Below, piece after piece: positions 43,700 to 55,130 of a DNA stretch of 64,000 nt. The position numbers and the translations under genes are program-made. Origin of the DNA: Xenopus tropicalis (Eukaryota; Chordata; Amphibia; Anura; Pipidae); the NCBI RefSeq assembly GCF_000004195.4, contig NC_030683.2, forward strand, positions 90,935,410-90,999,409, written 5' to 3'. Positions within the stretch are counted from its first letter, which is position 1. Every line of letters begins with the position of its first letter. The notes under the pieces were generated by a model that did not search any database, was not told where the DNA came from, and worked only from the letters and a program-made list of their open reading frames with translations.

Positions 43700-44150
43700 C
43701 ACAAAGACATGTTTGTCTGGCTACCTGGCCAAATCCTCTTGATGTCATTATGGTTATGCAACACTGGGAGCTGCTGTAGTTACTTTCCGAAGGTGAAACA
43801 GAAAATACATTTATGATATAGTGGTCTCCCAACCAACCTGTTAACTTTATTATAAAGGATTCTATGTAATAATTCCTCCACATTATGCCAGAATAGAATT
43901 ATTTGGGGGTATTGCCACATGATGTGCTTTGGTTCCACTCTGCTCTGCATTTCCTCCAGCAGAGTGAGAAAGTGTTTCGGAAAATGCAAAACCCACATAT
44001 TACTTTTTAAACAGGGATTTTTAAAAGAGTATGCTGAATTAAGCTTCATGTTTACACATGAATCAGAAAATTCCCAGAGAAATCTTTTAAACTTCTGATC
44101 GGCTAAAGGAATCCTATGCCACCAGGCACCCCTTTTAGCAAGTAACATTA
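43700..44150 (-). pseudogene. Possible Tx1/L1-type LINE ORF2 C-terminal remnant
   Basis: Two minus-strand frames (44148-43780 and 43883-43527) overlap. The first contains PKHIMWQYPQIILFWHNVEE then LLHRIL, which resembles the H-x-W-W-x-C-P-x-I-x2-FW-x2-V motif in the C-terminus of Tx1/L1-clade ORF2 proteins. The Cys is replaced, no catalytic domain is present, and stops follow. The assignment rests on this single motif. Confidence 0.35.
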
Positions 44151-44526
44151 TGACTAAGAATGTAGAAATGCTTAGAGAATCTTTTCTAAATTGAAGGGTA
44201 AAAAAAAGAAAACTATAAACTGTTAAGAGATTAATTTACTTTACAGTTAAGCATCTCATGAATAACTTTTCACCCTGTCATGCATAAAATAATTTCTTGC
44301 TCCAAAAATCTACTGTAAAAGCTCATGTAATAAAGCAAGTGCAAAATGATAATTCTCACACACACTGCTATGCAAGGTTTGTCTATAATTTCAACATAAA
44401 AGCATGCACTCATTAAATAGCTTGTGCCAAAACTTTATATACGAATGTGGGCTCTAATGGGGGTTCAAAGCACATGAACCCCTTAAACAAAGTGAACCCT
44501 AAAATTAAGAGGGCTCCCTTGTGTCC
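44151..44526. other. Unique AT-rich sequence
   Basis: No feature supported. Confidence 0.3.
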
Positions 44527-44724
44527 ATCAACACTGTACTTTGGCATGGATTGGCATGGATTCACAGTGAAATTGTACATTTCTCTATTAGCGAGAAAAA
44601 AAAAAAGTTTGCACGTAAAAAAGTCATGGGGTAGCCACAACAAATGTATTTTGCAAATGGCTCACAAAATTTTCAGCAGCTTTGAAGCATTGAAGCAAAA
44701 CGAGACAGAGAGGCTCATCACTAG
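44527..44724 (-). mobile_element. hAT-like MITE, TAGTGATGAG family (copy 10)
   Basis: Reverse orientation: the conserved 3' block is at 44550-44580 (TTGGCATGGATTCACAGTG) and the TAGTGATGAG end is at the right (GAGAGGCTCATCACTA). GCATGGATT is duplicated within the block. TSD not found. Confidence 0.65.
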
Positions 44725-45172
44725 TCATAGGTAAATGTAGCCAAATAATTGACAGTGATAAAAATGATCATGTGTCAGAAGGAAAGGGCAATGTATTCAT
44801 ATTAATCCTTAGTCACTTCTTCAGCCTGAAGAAGCAGTAATGTCAGACTCTAGACATAGTTAGACACAGTTTTAGGTATCAGTGACAGTAAATTATGACT
44901 ATTGTCTGCATCATAGATTTGATAGACAGAAGGTGATGGTCATCCATTACGTGTGGCTCACAGTAAGGCATAAACCTACAATAAAAGTTATGGGATTAAT
45001 TTAGGACATTTAAAGCAGCTATTTAAACACCATGAAGTTGCACAGCTCAGTCAAATTATAAAGAATATACTTGGTAAAAGTTTTCAATAGCATTATTATT
45101 CCCAAATAGTTTGGCATTAAAATAGATAAGGCAATTACCATTCTTCCGCCATTATCTGGTACTACAAAAAGG
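44725..45172. other. Unique sequence, no gene
   Basis: No feature supported. Confidence 0.3.
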
Positions 45173-45291
45173 TGGTGTATTTATTAACACTGGAGAAAAA
45201 CATCACTGGTAGTGTTGCCCATGGCAACCAATCCAATCTTTGCTTTTGTTTTACTGGTAATGTTTGTCTCCAATGTTAATAAATATGCCCA
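45173..45291. mobile_element. Short foldback MITE, TATTTATTAACA(C/T)TGGAGA ends
   Basis: The left end GTGTATTTATTAACACTGGA followed by GAAAAACAT and the right end ATGTTTGTCTCCAATGTTAA followed by TAAATATGCCC are reverse complements with few mismatches, around a centre with CCATGGCAACCAATCC. The full element is about 120 bp. TSD unclear. Confidence 0.72.
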
Positions 45292-46646
45292 AACTGCCAT
45301 GGCAATGGGTCCAAAGGAAACATGCATTGGATGAGATGTGGGGTATCAGAAACCTTAGAAATGTGTAAGCATTGCACAGAAATGCAGATATATTCTTAAA
45401 CTAATGTAAAATTAGCAGAATGTATTGTGTGCTGTAAATTGGAGAAGATGTGAGTGAAACAAAAAGAATTACCTACTGTAGCCTGGGCTGTATAGCATGT
45501 TGCGCTAACAAGATGTCCAGTGTTGTTTAAACCATTTTATAACTCAAATAATTGTATCTGCTTGGTTTCATGTAGTTCCTGATGGTGCCTGCTTGCCAAC
45601 AGCCAGATAACGTTCTGGTTTAAAGGGACTAATTTGTATGTTAGCTGCATGTTTGCTTTCAGGTGCTGATGTTTAATTGCTATTCTAATGGGAATGGAGG
45701 GACTAATAAGGATACAGAATCTAAAGCTCAAAGCCTGAGGCAGCCTTGGAAACCAAGACAAGAAATTAATAATAATAGAAAAAAAATGCAATAGCTTGAA
45801 GGCAGCAGTCTGGAAAGCTGACATTCCATTACACCTTCTGTCTGCTGAATTCATTGAGCATCTGTACCCTGAATGGGCTCATTTTAAAGGGACATGTTCC
45901 AGTCGGTAATCAGAGTCTGAACATATCTAGAGGTGTGAAGGTTCCTTGAAAAAGGCTGCAGAGCAATAACACACCTGTAATACAGATTTATAATCCTCTT
46001 TTACATCTGCCTTATACACTGCAAATGGCAGAACAGATCTGCTCAAAACGCTCATGGAATGACACAGATTTAAGAGGAAGAACACAAGTGGTTCTGCATG
46101 AATTATGTACATGGGTTTGTGTGATGGGTTGGAGAAGCCACTTAATCATGTAAAGCCTTTGAGCGTTGGCATACTGTGTAACACACTGCAGAGCCATTCC
46201 CAACATACGGCACACACGCCTACGTTTTTCTCTTTGGTTTATGTAGTCCTTTATGGTGCAGCCGTTACATGCTGTACACATTACTGTTACTATCAAGATT
46301 ATTCTTCATGGTGAAAAAGTTCATAGAATCATTCTGGAAATAAAGCCACGCCCAGGCCCAGCTCTATGTCCTTATGGATGTTAAATGTTTATGTGTGTAT
46401 ATCTAAATATTTAACTATGCAATATAGTAAAAAACATGAAATGTAAATATTGACCCTTTTTCCACGTCCCTCATTCTTCTTAATGACAGATATAGCATTC
46501 AATTTATTATGTAAAGAGGTCATTGCATGTTTAATATTTATAAGTGAATCATTTCAGTGGTGCAACCATGTAATAAATATACAGTGATGTTAGCGACTTC
46601 ATTATACTGTTCAGTCATTCTACTCAGGAGTTTCCCTATAAAGCAC
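45292..46646. other. Unique sequence, some of mixed composition; no gene
   Basis: 45540-45900 and 45930-46310 have balanced composition and overlapping open frames on the minus strand (105, 61 and 94 codons) with no recognisable domain. They could contain conserved non-coding DNA. No promoter or splice structure could be argued. Confidence 0.3.
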
Positions 46647-47195
46647 TTATATCCATATATAGTCACATATTGCAACTTTTATCATTGATAAATGGACTCT
46701 AAAAATACCTGTACTATTGTCATATAGCATACCATGTGTATAACATGTAGAATTGTACCTCACCTCTTTTTGGCTTTGAGGAAGCAATCCAAGTGGTTCT
46801 GCAGTATCTGCTAGGCAAGCTGAATGCTGGTTTACACAGTAAAATGTGTAGCAATTGTGTGGAGGGTTATCCAGTTTATGTGATTCCTTTGTCCCATTAA
46901 TATATTGGTAATTTATGGACTGTTGAATGTGCATGCAATATTGTTCAGTTATGGAGAGCATGTGGAATACATATGGAAGGCATTTCAAGCTTTGGAACCC
47001 ACAGCTATCTATTTGCAGTGAAGTGATGGGTTCTGTGGGTTTCAGGTGCATTAGTGTAAGCGTGACAGGGGCAGCGTCAATCTGATGGGCCCTTCCTGAC
47101 AACACCAACTCCTCCCCCTTCCTTAAAATAACAAATAAAATCTCAGGTGAAAAGGCTGTAGCTTGTTTATTAAACATGTAAATAAGGACCAACAC
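46647..47195 (-). other. 182-codon open frame of unknown nature
   Basis: The longest open frame in the window not explained by a recognised repeat. The predicted product has an amphipathic start, eight Cys and three N-glycosylation-type sites (NGTK, NSTC, NSTG), but no membrane segment or domain I recognise. At this base composition one frame of about this length in 64 kb is not improbable. It could also be a fragment of an unrecognised retroelement. Not called as a gene. Confidence 0.2.
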
Positions 47196-47239
47196 AAGTC
47201 AAGTGTAGGGCAATGTACAATCACATTGTCCTTCATAGA

Positions 47240-47744
47240 CGTAGCTTTCCTCCATAACTCATGCCCCTTCCACCAGGCCCCTTCCATCACTTTGGCCCCA
47301 GGCCTTACCCCTGTTATGCCCTACACTTGATACCCCTATTAACAGCTCCCCCCCCCCAAGGGAAACCCCTCTTGTTACAACACCACTCTAATACCTCCTT
47401 TAACCCGGTACCCCCCTTGTTCTGGGGAGGGGAGGCGGGAGCTGTTCAAGGTAAAAGAGAACACTCACATTTACTTCCTTCCCCTTTAAATTCCTCATGT
47501 CTCCTCCTATCCCCACAGCAGCCCAAGAAACTACAACTGCCATAATCCCTAACACCCTCATCCAGTTCCCTCCTTCCTAGACCTGCAATGGCCCTGTCGT
47601 TCCCGGTTCCTGGCTCAGTCTCCAGAGGCATTCTAGAAGAACAGAACTTAACTACTGATTGTTGGCAACTGACAGTGCTGGGCTACTACAGAGGCTACTC
47701 CACTTTTTTGAAATATTCTGGTGATGATGTGGGACCACTTTTTC
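47240..47744. other. GC-richer, C-rich segment, probably repeat-derived
   Basis: C-rich sequence on the plus strand with a (C)10 run near 47349 and a Pro-rich incidental frame (47261-47545). It lies immediately left of a hAT MITE end and may be part of that element. Confidence 0.35.
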
Positions 47745-47876
47745 AGTATTTAATTATCTACTATCCAGAGAGGCTGCTGCCATAGACACTCACTATTTAT
47801 TGGGCTGGTGGGGGGCTGTTTTGGCTTCTGTGTACTTGAAATGCCAGGGCCTATTTTGAATCCTAGTCCAGACTTG
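47745..47876 (-). mobile_element. hAT MITE end, CAAGTCTGGACTAGGATTC type
   Basis: On the minus strand it reads CAAGTCTGGACTAGGATTCA, AATAGGCCCTGGCATTTCAA, GTACACAGAAGCCAAAACAG and CCCCCCACCAGCCCAATAAA. I recognise this as the end of the CAGGGTTGGACTGGGATTC frog hAT MITE. The other end could not be paired with certainty and the TSD is unresolved. Confidence 0.6.
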
Positions 47877-48369
47877 ACTACATGGTTGAAACCAGGCAAA
47901 TATGTGCATTTGAACTTGTTTTAAACCCCTGCTCATTGGTGGCCGTGAGCTGCTTCTACATAAGCAATTCCTACATCATTTTTGCAACTGCATTAAAATG
48001 TAACTTTAAATTTAACACCCATTATATACTGTAACGGCTGATTCTTACCTGAGGCGCCACAAATGAATGCTGGAAGTTTGTTTCACAAAGACAGTTTTAG
48101 TATCTGCCTGCATGGTAATTTGCTCCACAGAGACTGAAATATTGAGAAATTAAGGATTGTTACTAATATAGATTTTACTTAAGTGTATGATAAGGAACGT
48201 CCAATATCGTTAAGGTTTAGGCAAATTATTGCATACGTTTTAGGCTGCTGAAAATGCAACACTTGATGGACCCAAACAGCCATGTGTACTGTTACCCTTA
48301 AAAACATTGCTTTACTGACAAGTTTAAAAATGCTCAAATTTTGAACTTAAGCTTGTCAGTTTTTCCTAT
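47877..48369. other. Unique sequence, no gene
   Basis: No feature supported. Confidence 0.3.
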
Positions 48370-48372
48370 TAA

Positions 48373-48751
48373 GGCTGATGCAACACGTGGCGTTTTTACG
48401 CTGCGTTTTTTCTCAGCCCCAAAACGCCACACAAGTCACACAGCCCCTGACTATGGCGTTTTTCAGCCTAGTACTGGTGACGTAGCAAATCCTGTTTCCA
48501 TGGTGCTAATAGTAAAAAACGCTGCGTATTTCCGCTAGGTCTAGCAGCTGCCTTTGTGTATACATAGGAATAGCTTGCTGTGCAAACGCTTGAAAAATCC
48601 GTGCTAAGGCGTTTTCTAGCGTATTTCCGCATTGTGTGATTTGCTTCGAGTCTTTTCACGTTATTTCTAAGGATGATGATATCGGACATTTTTCAGCTGC
48701 TGAGAGAATTAGAAAATATGCAGCGTAAAAACGCCACGTGTGGTATCAGCC
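48373..48751. mobile_element. PIF/Harbinger-like MITE with TAA TSD
   Basis: The left end GGCTGATGCAACACGTGGCG then TTTTTACGCTGC, and the right end GCAGCGTAAAAACGCCACGT then GTGGTATCAGCC, are inverted repeats of more than 30 bp with two mismatches. It is flanked by TAA at 48370-48372 and 48752-48754, the typical 3-bp TWA TSD of PIF/Harbinger. Interior words GGCGTTTTT and its complement recur. TATACATAGGAATAGCTTGC at 48559-48578 is shared with the element at 19.6-19.9 kb. Confidence 0.85.
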
Positions 48752-48755
48752 TAAG

Positions 48756-49012
48756 ATTTTTCCGTGAAACAGGTGCAAAAGTTCAGGGTGGAAAAAATTT
48801 GCCACGAGACAAAAAAAAAAGTTGCATGCATCTTGCATGTCAAATAAAAAAGTCGCATGTGTTAAAAAAATGTTGCGCGTGTAAAAAAATTGTCATCATC
48901 AATAAAAGTCGCATTTCGCAAATCTTTAACCATTTCAATTTTTTCATAGTTTTTTCATAGTTTCGCAAATTTTACGTGAACCGAAATGGGATCGATTCAC
49001 TTATTGCTAATG
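48756..49012 (-). mobile_element. hAT-like MITE, TAGTGATGAG family (copy 11, inverted)
   Basis: Reverse orientation: degenerate units (AAAAAAGTTGCATGCATCTT; AAAAAAGTCGCATGTGTTAA) followed by the complement of the 5' end (TTTCGCAAATTTTACGTG, then CGAAATGGGATCGATTCACT). The terminal TAGTGATG is eroded (TTATTGCTAATG). It directly abuts the Harbinger-like MITE. Confidence 0.68.
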
Positions 49013-49469
49013 ATAGTTTTTACGCCGCACATCTGTGGTTCCCAGTGGTTCTCAGTGGTAAATGGATATTTTTGTAACACTCCAGCAAGATGTATTTATT
49101 TGCTACTTTGTGAACTGAACAAAGCTTTACTATAAAGGGAAGCATAAATCCAAACATTCAGGAAACCACAGCAATACATGATACATCTCAAATTAGGTCA
49201 GATTAGAATTACAGAAAAAAACCCATTTAATTTGGTTTTGCGAAAAAATAACTTAATAACTTAAATATATCATTTGCAAACAAATACATACACAGTAATA
49301 CAAAGTCTAGAAATCAGAATAACTACCAGATTCCTTTGTTTAAAATTGTTAATCGTGCTGTGCTCCCCACATGCTCTTTCTTACCTGCCTTGTGCTATTT
49401 TTAATGCAAATTTAGAAATGCACCTGTAGAAGAAAAGCCGAACTCTTCTAAGTGCAGAGAAGAGTAAAG
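49013..49469. other. Unique sequence
   Basis: No feature supported. Confidence 0.3.
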
Positions 49470-49715
49470 TATCCATGGGCGTAAAAATTTCCACAAAAAA
49501 AAATTCGTAAAGTGAGGAAAAAGTCACAGTCGCATCAGAAAAGTTGTGGTCACTTAAAAAAAGGCTGCAGTTGTGTCAAAAAAGGTTGTGGTTGCACCAA
49601 AAAATGTTGTGGTTATGTAAAAAAAGTCACATTTGTGTCAAAAAAGTCATGGTGAAGCTGTGTTTTGCTATTTTTTCCCCATTTTGCTAATTTTTCAGTG
49701 AAGTAAAACAGGACA
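49470..49715 (-). mobile_element. hAT-like MITE, TAGTGATGAG family (copy 12, inverted)
   Basis: Starts near CCATGGGCGTAAAAATTTCC. A run of about seven degenerate units of roughly 20 bp (AAAAAAGGTTGTGGTTGCAC; AAAAAATGTTGTGGTTATGT; AAAAAAGTCACATTTGTGTC) follows. It ends with the complement of the 5' end (TTTTTCAGTGAAGTAAAACA, then GGACA). Terminal repeats are lost. The unit array is in the same relative position as in the copy at 35.4-35.7 kb. Confidence 0.68.
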
Positions 49716-50629
49716 CTCCCTCTTTTCAAATGTCCATATTCTGTCCCCCTGAATAACTAGTAACTTCTTAAACTGGTTGTAGGTCTTTTTAAGGGAGTAG
49801 TTCTCTCTTTAAGCCCTTCTGACTCTGCTCCCATAATGCAATATATTATTATGCCCGATGAGAGTGGATTTTGATTGGTCCCACCTGCCATCTGGCCTAT
49901 TCCATCAAGATTATATATTAGCAAAATCGACCTCCAGAAGGACTTGAAAATCTTTTATTTAATATGCAGGCCCATAGCAAGCTATGCATGCTCCAGGCTG
50001 TTTTTTGAAGTACTCAATCCTTGAGGCTTGAGGCAAGAAAAAAAAATAAAATTATAAATGAACAGGGGTTTGTCATGCAGGACTGTAACACAATGTATAA
50101 CAGAAAAGAAAATTGAACTGGTTAGATAATATTTAAGTGGAACCATAATTAGTGAGATTAATGGCAAGTAGCTAGACACCTATGGCTTTGGTTCATCCCC
50201 ACTACTTAAAACCTCCTGGAGTGTTGATCCTGGCACAATGTGTGTGGTTAGGTTAATGAATTAGTACTAAAGCTGTCACTTTCTTTCCCCATTAAATATG
50301 AATTCATTTTAATAGTGATCCATATTTGTGTGCATCTTTGGAAAAATGTAATGATTTTTGTTTTCAAACAAATGCCCAGTCTGACTAAGTCTGAGTAAAT
50401 CCTGCACAACTCAATCCCTCCTTTTTTATGGCTTAACACCAGCCTTTGCTTTTGGTCCTTAGGGTGTATAAAAACTCAGTTCTTAGATTCTTTCTTCATT
50501 TCAGACAAAAATATGTAACTACAGAAGCACTGCCACAGGGGTTCACTTGGACTCTCTTTACTTCACTGTCATTTATATAAATGCAACGTTGTTAGGGGGC
50601 AGTGTCTGTTAAGCTCAAACATGTAGTTA
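49716..50629. other. Unique sequence, no gene
   Basis: No recognised repeat or coding signal. Confidence 0.35.
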
Positions 50630-50900
50630 ACATAGTAGGAATCGCACAGACTTACTAATGAGTTTAAAATGAAAACCATCCACAAAGGGCCCACATTCTG
50701 CAAACGAACGGCCATATCCATTGATATTGTGCTTAAATTCCTCTATTGTGCTATTATTAAAGGGAGCGTGCTTCTATAGGATTTGTGTGAGATTTAATAT
50801 CCTTGTCACTTAGGATTGCAGTAATGACTTAAAGTGATCTGTTCTTTGATCAGCCGGCAGCTCCATTAATGTGGGATTTTGTCTTTCTATATTGTATTAT
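50630..50900. promoter_or_regulatory. Candidate conserved non-coding block
   Basis: A repeat-free block of complex composition, with words such as CATCCACAAAGGGCCCACAT, CAAACGAACGGCCATATCCA, GGGAGCGTGCTTCTATAGGA and GATCAGCCGGCAGCTCCATT. CpG-containing words are unusually intact for an AT-rich frog intergenic region. This is the texture of a conserved enhancer, but the call is inference only. Confidence 0.3.
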
Positions 50901-52838
50901 AATATGATTTTGCATAGAGCTACATAATTTGTTATTTTCACTTTATATTCATAGTTTTTACTGTTGTGAAGGTGTTATAGCATTTTATTATTGGGAGTCA
51001 ATTAACCAAAGAACAAAAGAGAATCTATGTAGTAAAAAACAACAGAAACAGTGTATATTGAGTCAAATGAAATGTTATCAGCACCACTTGCCTCATGATG
51101 TCCCCCTTACTTGTTTATTTTAAGTCCTCTTTGTCATATTAATATTGTGAATTAAGTAAGAAAGAACGTATTGTTGCCACTTAAATAATTCATGATGATA
51201 TGAATGAACTGATACTCCTGGTTTATTTTGCACATTTATAAGTGTGGGATTTATGTTACAGCATCATGATTCCAGATTAGTGGTGTAACTGGCTATGTCT
51301 TTGATCAACATGGCCTTTATTTTACTTTAATGACTTGTATCAGCTGCAGCCCCCAAAATATCAGAGGGCCTAAAGGGTCATTTACTTTACCCTGGGACAC
51401 AAGTGCTAGGGTGCTAAGGGGGGCAGGTACACAAAGGCATGATCCTTGTGCTTATTTTTTCAGAGTTAGCGGGCAGCTGGGGCTGCCTTGTTAGTGTTAG
51501 TATTCCAAAAAATAGGAATTTCAGCTCTTACAGTTAACATGATTGGCTTTTGCCCACTGGGTGCTGCCACCGCCACCTGAGGCAAGAATCTTAACTTGCC
51601 ACATGGCAGCAATATACCCCTTAGTCCTGACTTGCACCCTAAAGCTCAGCCTACCCTGGGGTGCAAGTGCAGAAAAACAATAGGAATTATAAAGTGAAAA
51701 GAGAAAATATTAAAAGGATAAATGGATAGAAGAATTATGTAAAGGGAAACATTGGTATTTCTCAATTAACTGCAGAACCACAGGGGAAAAAAAATGCAAT
51801 CCAACTGTAGAATATACAGTAATTAAAAAAATAACATTTCCAAGAATATTACAGTTATTTCATGTAGATGTAGCTTGCATTTCAGCTATAATTTGCTCTT
51901 TAGCACAATTGAAAGGTCATGGTGGCTGTCTCGCCATTACTTAATAATGTAGATGTCATGAGTCAAGGATGCTTGAAACTGCATAATTAGAAGCTCTTAT
52001 ATAACCAGAGGTGACATACCAGCTGGGAGGCAAGCTGAACAATATGTGCCTTACTTTGTCCTGATTTGTGCTTACTATTCCTTCAGCTTTACTGATTTCT
52101 GCTTTGCTTCCATCATCAGAAAAAAAATGTTCTGCTTGCTACCTAGCAATAATATGTGCTAGGCACAATGTAAAACATGTTTATTTGTATATACTGAATG
52201 CTACTGAATACTGCAATTTAGAGAGCTTCTATCTGCCCATCTATCTATCATCTCAAGCTCATCTATCTCTTTGTTCATCTTCTATATTTGTCCAAATAAT
52301 AGGATTGATAGCTTAGGTTCTGATATCAGAATTAAAAGTTTCTCTAAATAAATATTTATATTATATACAGTTTATTATATAAATAAAATATATCTAATAT
52401 GTGTGCACCTGTATGATTTAAGGTGAATAGCTAGTTTATTCTCCTTGGTGCAGGAATTCCTCTTCTGTCACATGACCGGTGAGAATGCACATGATTGGGT
52501 GAGTTCTATGTGTTTTACCTATCTCTATGGATTGTTTGAAAGAGAACATGGTCTCATATAAATACACAACTTTTGTTTGCTGCGAGTCAAACAGTCCACT
52601 GATCCAGCCTGGGGTATTTCTGTTCACCTCTTCTTTCTCCATTTTTCCAGGCCTGCTCAGATGCATGCTCAATAGAGTGAAAAGGCCAGCTTTTTGCAAA
52701 TAAGCTCTTTGTATCTAATGTGCATGCTCCTGTCTAGACCAGAATGAAAAGAAGACAGAAGAAGCCAAAGAAGATAGTGAAGATAAACTATACCCTGGAC
52801 TGGTGCAGGTTTAAGTTATCAGGAGCAATGGCCTAGGG
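50901..52838. other. Mostly unique sequence; one possible repeat patch
   Basis: 51380-51680 holds partly inverted words (GGGTCATTTACTTTACCCTG; CCCTAAAGCTCAGCCTACCC) that may come from an old MITE. A TATC-like run lies at about 52228-52270. 52430-52790 is GC-richer, with an 87-codon minus frame without a domain. No gene. Confidence 0.35.
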
Positions 52839-53102
52839 CAGTGATACCCAACCAGTGGCTTGGGAGCAACATGTTGCTCACCAACACGTTTGATGTTGCT
52901 CCCATTGGCCTCAAAGCAGGTATTTTTTCATTTGAATTTGGTTGAGTTTGAAACCAGGTGTACTGCCAAACAGAACCTTCTGTAGGCTGCTGGACAACAT
53001 TGGGTTACCTAATAACCAATCATGACATTTGTCATGCTTGTATTGCTCCCCAACTCTTTTTACAGAATGTGGCTCAGGGGTTTAAAAGGTTGGGGATCCC
53101 TC
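52839..53102 (+). mobile_element. hAT MITE, CAGTGATACCCAACCAGTGG family
   Basis: Begins CAGTGATACCCAACCAGTGG and contains GAGCAACATGTTGCTCACCA, GGCCTCAAAGCAGGT, AAACCAGGTGTACTGCC and TTGCTCCCCAACTCTTTTTA. It ends AAAAGGTTGGGGATCCCTC. This is a well-known frog repeat with hAT-type ends. The flanks GCCTAGGG (52831-52838) and ACCTAAGG (53103-53110) form an 8-bp TSD with two mismatches. The open frame at 52958-53176 is incidental. Confidence 0.85.
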
Positions 53103-53110
53103 ACCTAAGG

Positions 53111-54760
53111 TATCAGGTAAGTGATTATAATCAAGGGGGGGTGCACTGGAGGCACAATTTATACATTTATCTGTAAAATCATCCTCACTTGTATTTAGGG
53201 TAAAATGCAGGTATCTTTTGCCTCAGATCTATCACTGTCTACTCATTGCAATGTACCATCATATGGCCTTCTGGGCAGTTTTTAATTGCACAGTGTGTAA
53301 TACTGAATTTATACTCATCGCCCATTTTTAAAACTTGTTCATATATATAGCATAGTATGCTGTATATGTATTACTTTGTGTTTCCCTAATGAACAGAAAA
53401 ACTAGTGATAGGCACAATTCCCTACAAACAATTTAGAAAACTTAAATCTCCAAAAATCTCAGGGCTGTGTCTTTAGAAGCAGTATAACGATAAAATGAAG
53501 CTGTCTATTATAATGCTATACTGTTTAAATGAGGGACACAGATAATTATGACTTCATGCAGTTTGTATGCTATATTACAAACCTGAAACTATCATTCTCT
53601 GTAGTACAAATATGAATTGCACTCCGACTGGGTAATAATCTCTCAGATGGAAAGAAAGTTATCAGCCTATAAGAATTTTAATTTATGCTGGAATCATGTA
53701 AATGCAACAGGATATTTTCAGCTCTGTCAAGATACTGTGTTAGTAAAACAGATTTGTTACTGGCAAAAAGCTCAGAGACTTCATGAAGGAAAGGAAAAGC
53801 TGGCTGATCTGAAGGCATGAACAATGCAGCTGTAAATTTCTTGGATGTGGTGTTTTTCCTGTCGCTGTGTATATCAAATCACAAGGGGGGACAGAGTAGA
53901 CTGGGAAGAAACACAAATTCTTATGCAGATGGTTCACAGCATTCTAGAATGAAAAAAGGGAAATTAATTTTGCCTTTACTCTTTTTTTTTTTCCTCAAAT
54001 TAAAATTTGGAGAAAAGACTATGCTCAGATAGATGGGGAAAATAATTTACGCTCGCCAGAATTTTGAAAACATTGACTGCAGTGTGAAAAATATGAAACA
54101 TTAAGTGCTGCAGTTCAGGAATCTCTGTGTTCCATTTAAGCTTAGAATATTGAACATTTTGGACCTGTATAAACCATTGCAGGGAAAACAGATGGCTGCG
54201 GATAATCAGTGATAAATCTAACTGGTCCTATTTTTATACATTTCATTTCAAATTGTGCTCTGTTAGCATAGTTATGAAATATGTATAAGGCACGTGTTGG
54301 AGCCGCTAAGTGATAACTAGAACACCTGGCACCTACAGCAGCTCTAGACTGAAATATTTTGGGGTGGCTACACAGCCATTATATATACAGTATACTTGGA
54401 TAAAGTGCTACAAATTCTGCACAGACTGTAGGCCATCAGGTTTAAGATGCCTAATAAACTTCAGCCGATTCTTATACAGTATATTTTTTCAGCATGTGGG
54501 TCAGCAACCAGATACATATATTTAATTTGGTGGTTGTAAGAACAGAATTTATGTGGCCATTGCAATAACTGCAATAAAGCTAAAATGCAGCCTCTGCACT
54601 TTATAGAACTGCTGCATATTACCCATGATACCCATGGTGGTTAACACATAACTGTGTTTTTATTTTTAATCAGTGCCATCTATATAATTCCTGTAGACTT
54701 TCAATAGACATAGAAATAAAATCAGTCCCATACTCTTTGGATTACGGTGGCCATTTACTA
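53111..54760. other. Unique sequence, no gene
   Basis: No recognised repeat. Open frames are 72 codons or fewer, without domains. Confidence 0.35.
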
Positions 54761-55072
54761 ATGGGCAGATTTGTTTTTTCCCTGATTCCCGGATTTTTTG
54801 GCACTAAAAGTCACCAAAATAGTTGCGACTTTACCGAGATTTACTATGTAAAAAAACTGCTAAAAATCCTAATTTGACTATTCGCCAGATAAAACTTTGA
54901 AAAAGTAGATGTTTTGGAGCAACAATTTGAAAAAGTTGCAGTTTCGCAACTTTTCCCGGATGTACTTTTTCAGTTCAGACTTTTTAGTAAATGTCAGACA
55001 TGAGTGGAAATGAGTTGATTTGAATTTTTAAAAATAAAAAAAATAGAAAAGTTAGTTTTAGTTAATCTGCCC
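54761..55072. mobile_element. Foldback MITE, GGGCAGATTT / AATCTGCCCC family
   Basis: The left end AATGGGCAGATTTG and the right end TTTTAGTTAATCTGCCCC form inverted termini. The interior shares TTTGACTATTCGCCAGATAA, GCAACAATTTGAAAAAGTTG and TTTTCAGTTCAGACTTTTTA with the copies at 15.9 and 58.1 kb. TSD not resolved. Confidence 0.68.
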
Positions 55073-55130
55073 CTCTGTTTTTTTTTTTATCCAATTCAGA
55101 TTAAATTAATTCATATATAAATCTGTAAAC

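Noticed and set aside
43527..43883. 118-codon minus-strand frame as a host gene
   Set aside because: It overlaps a putative decayed LINE and reads through the LINE tail region; no gene structure.
47261..47545. Pro-rich 94-codon open frame
   Set aside because: C-rich low-complexity DNA adjoining a hAT MITE end; no domain or conserved context.
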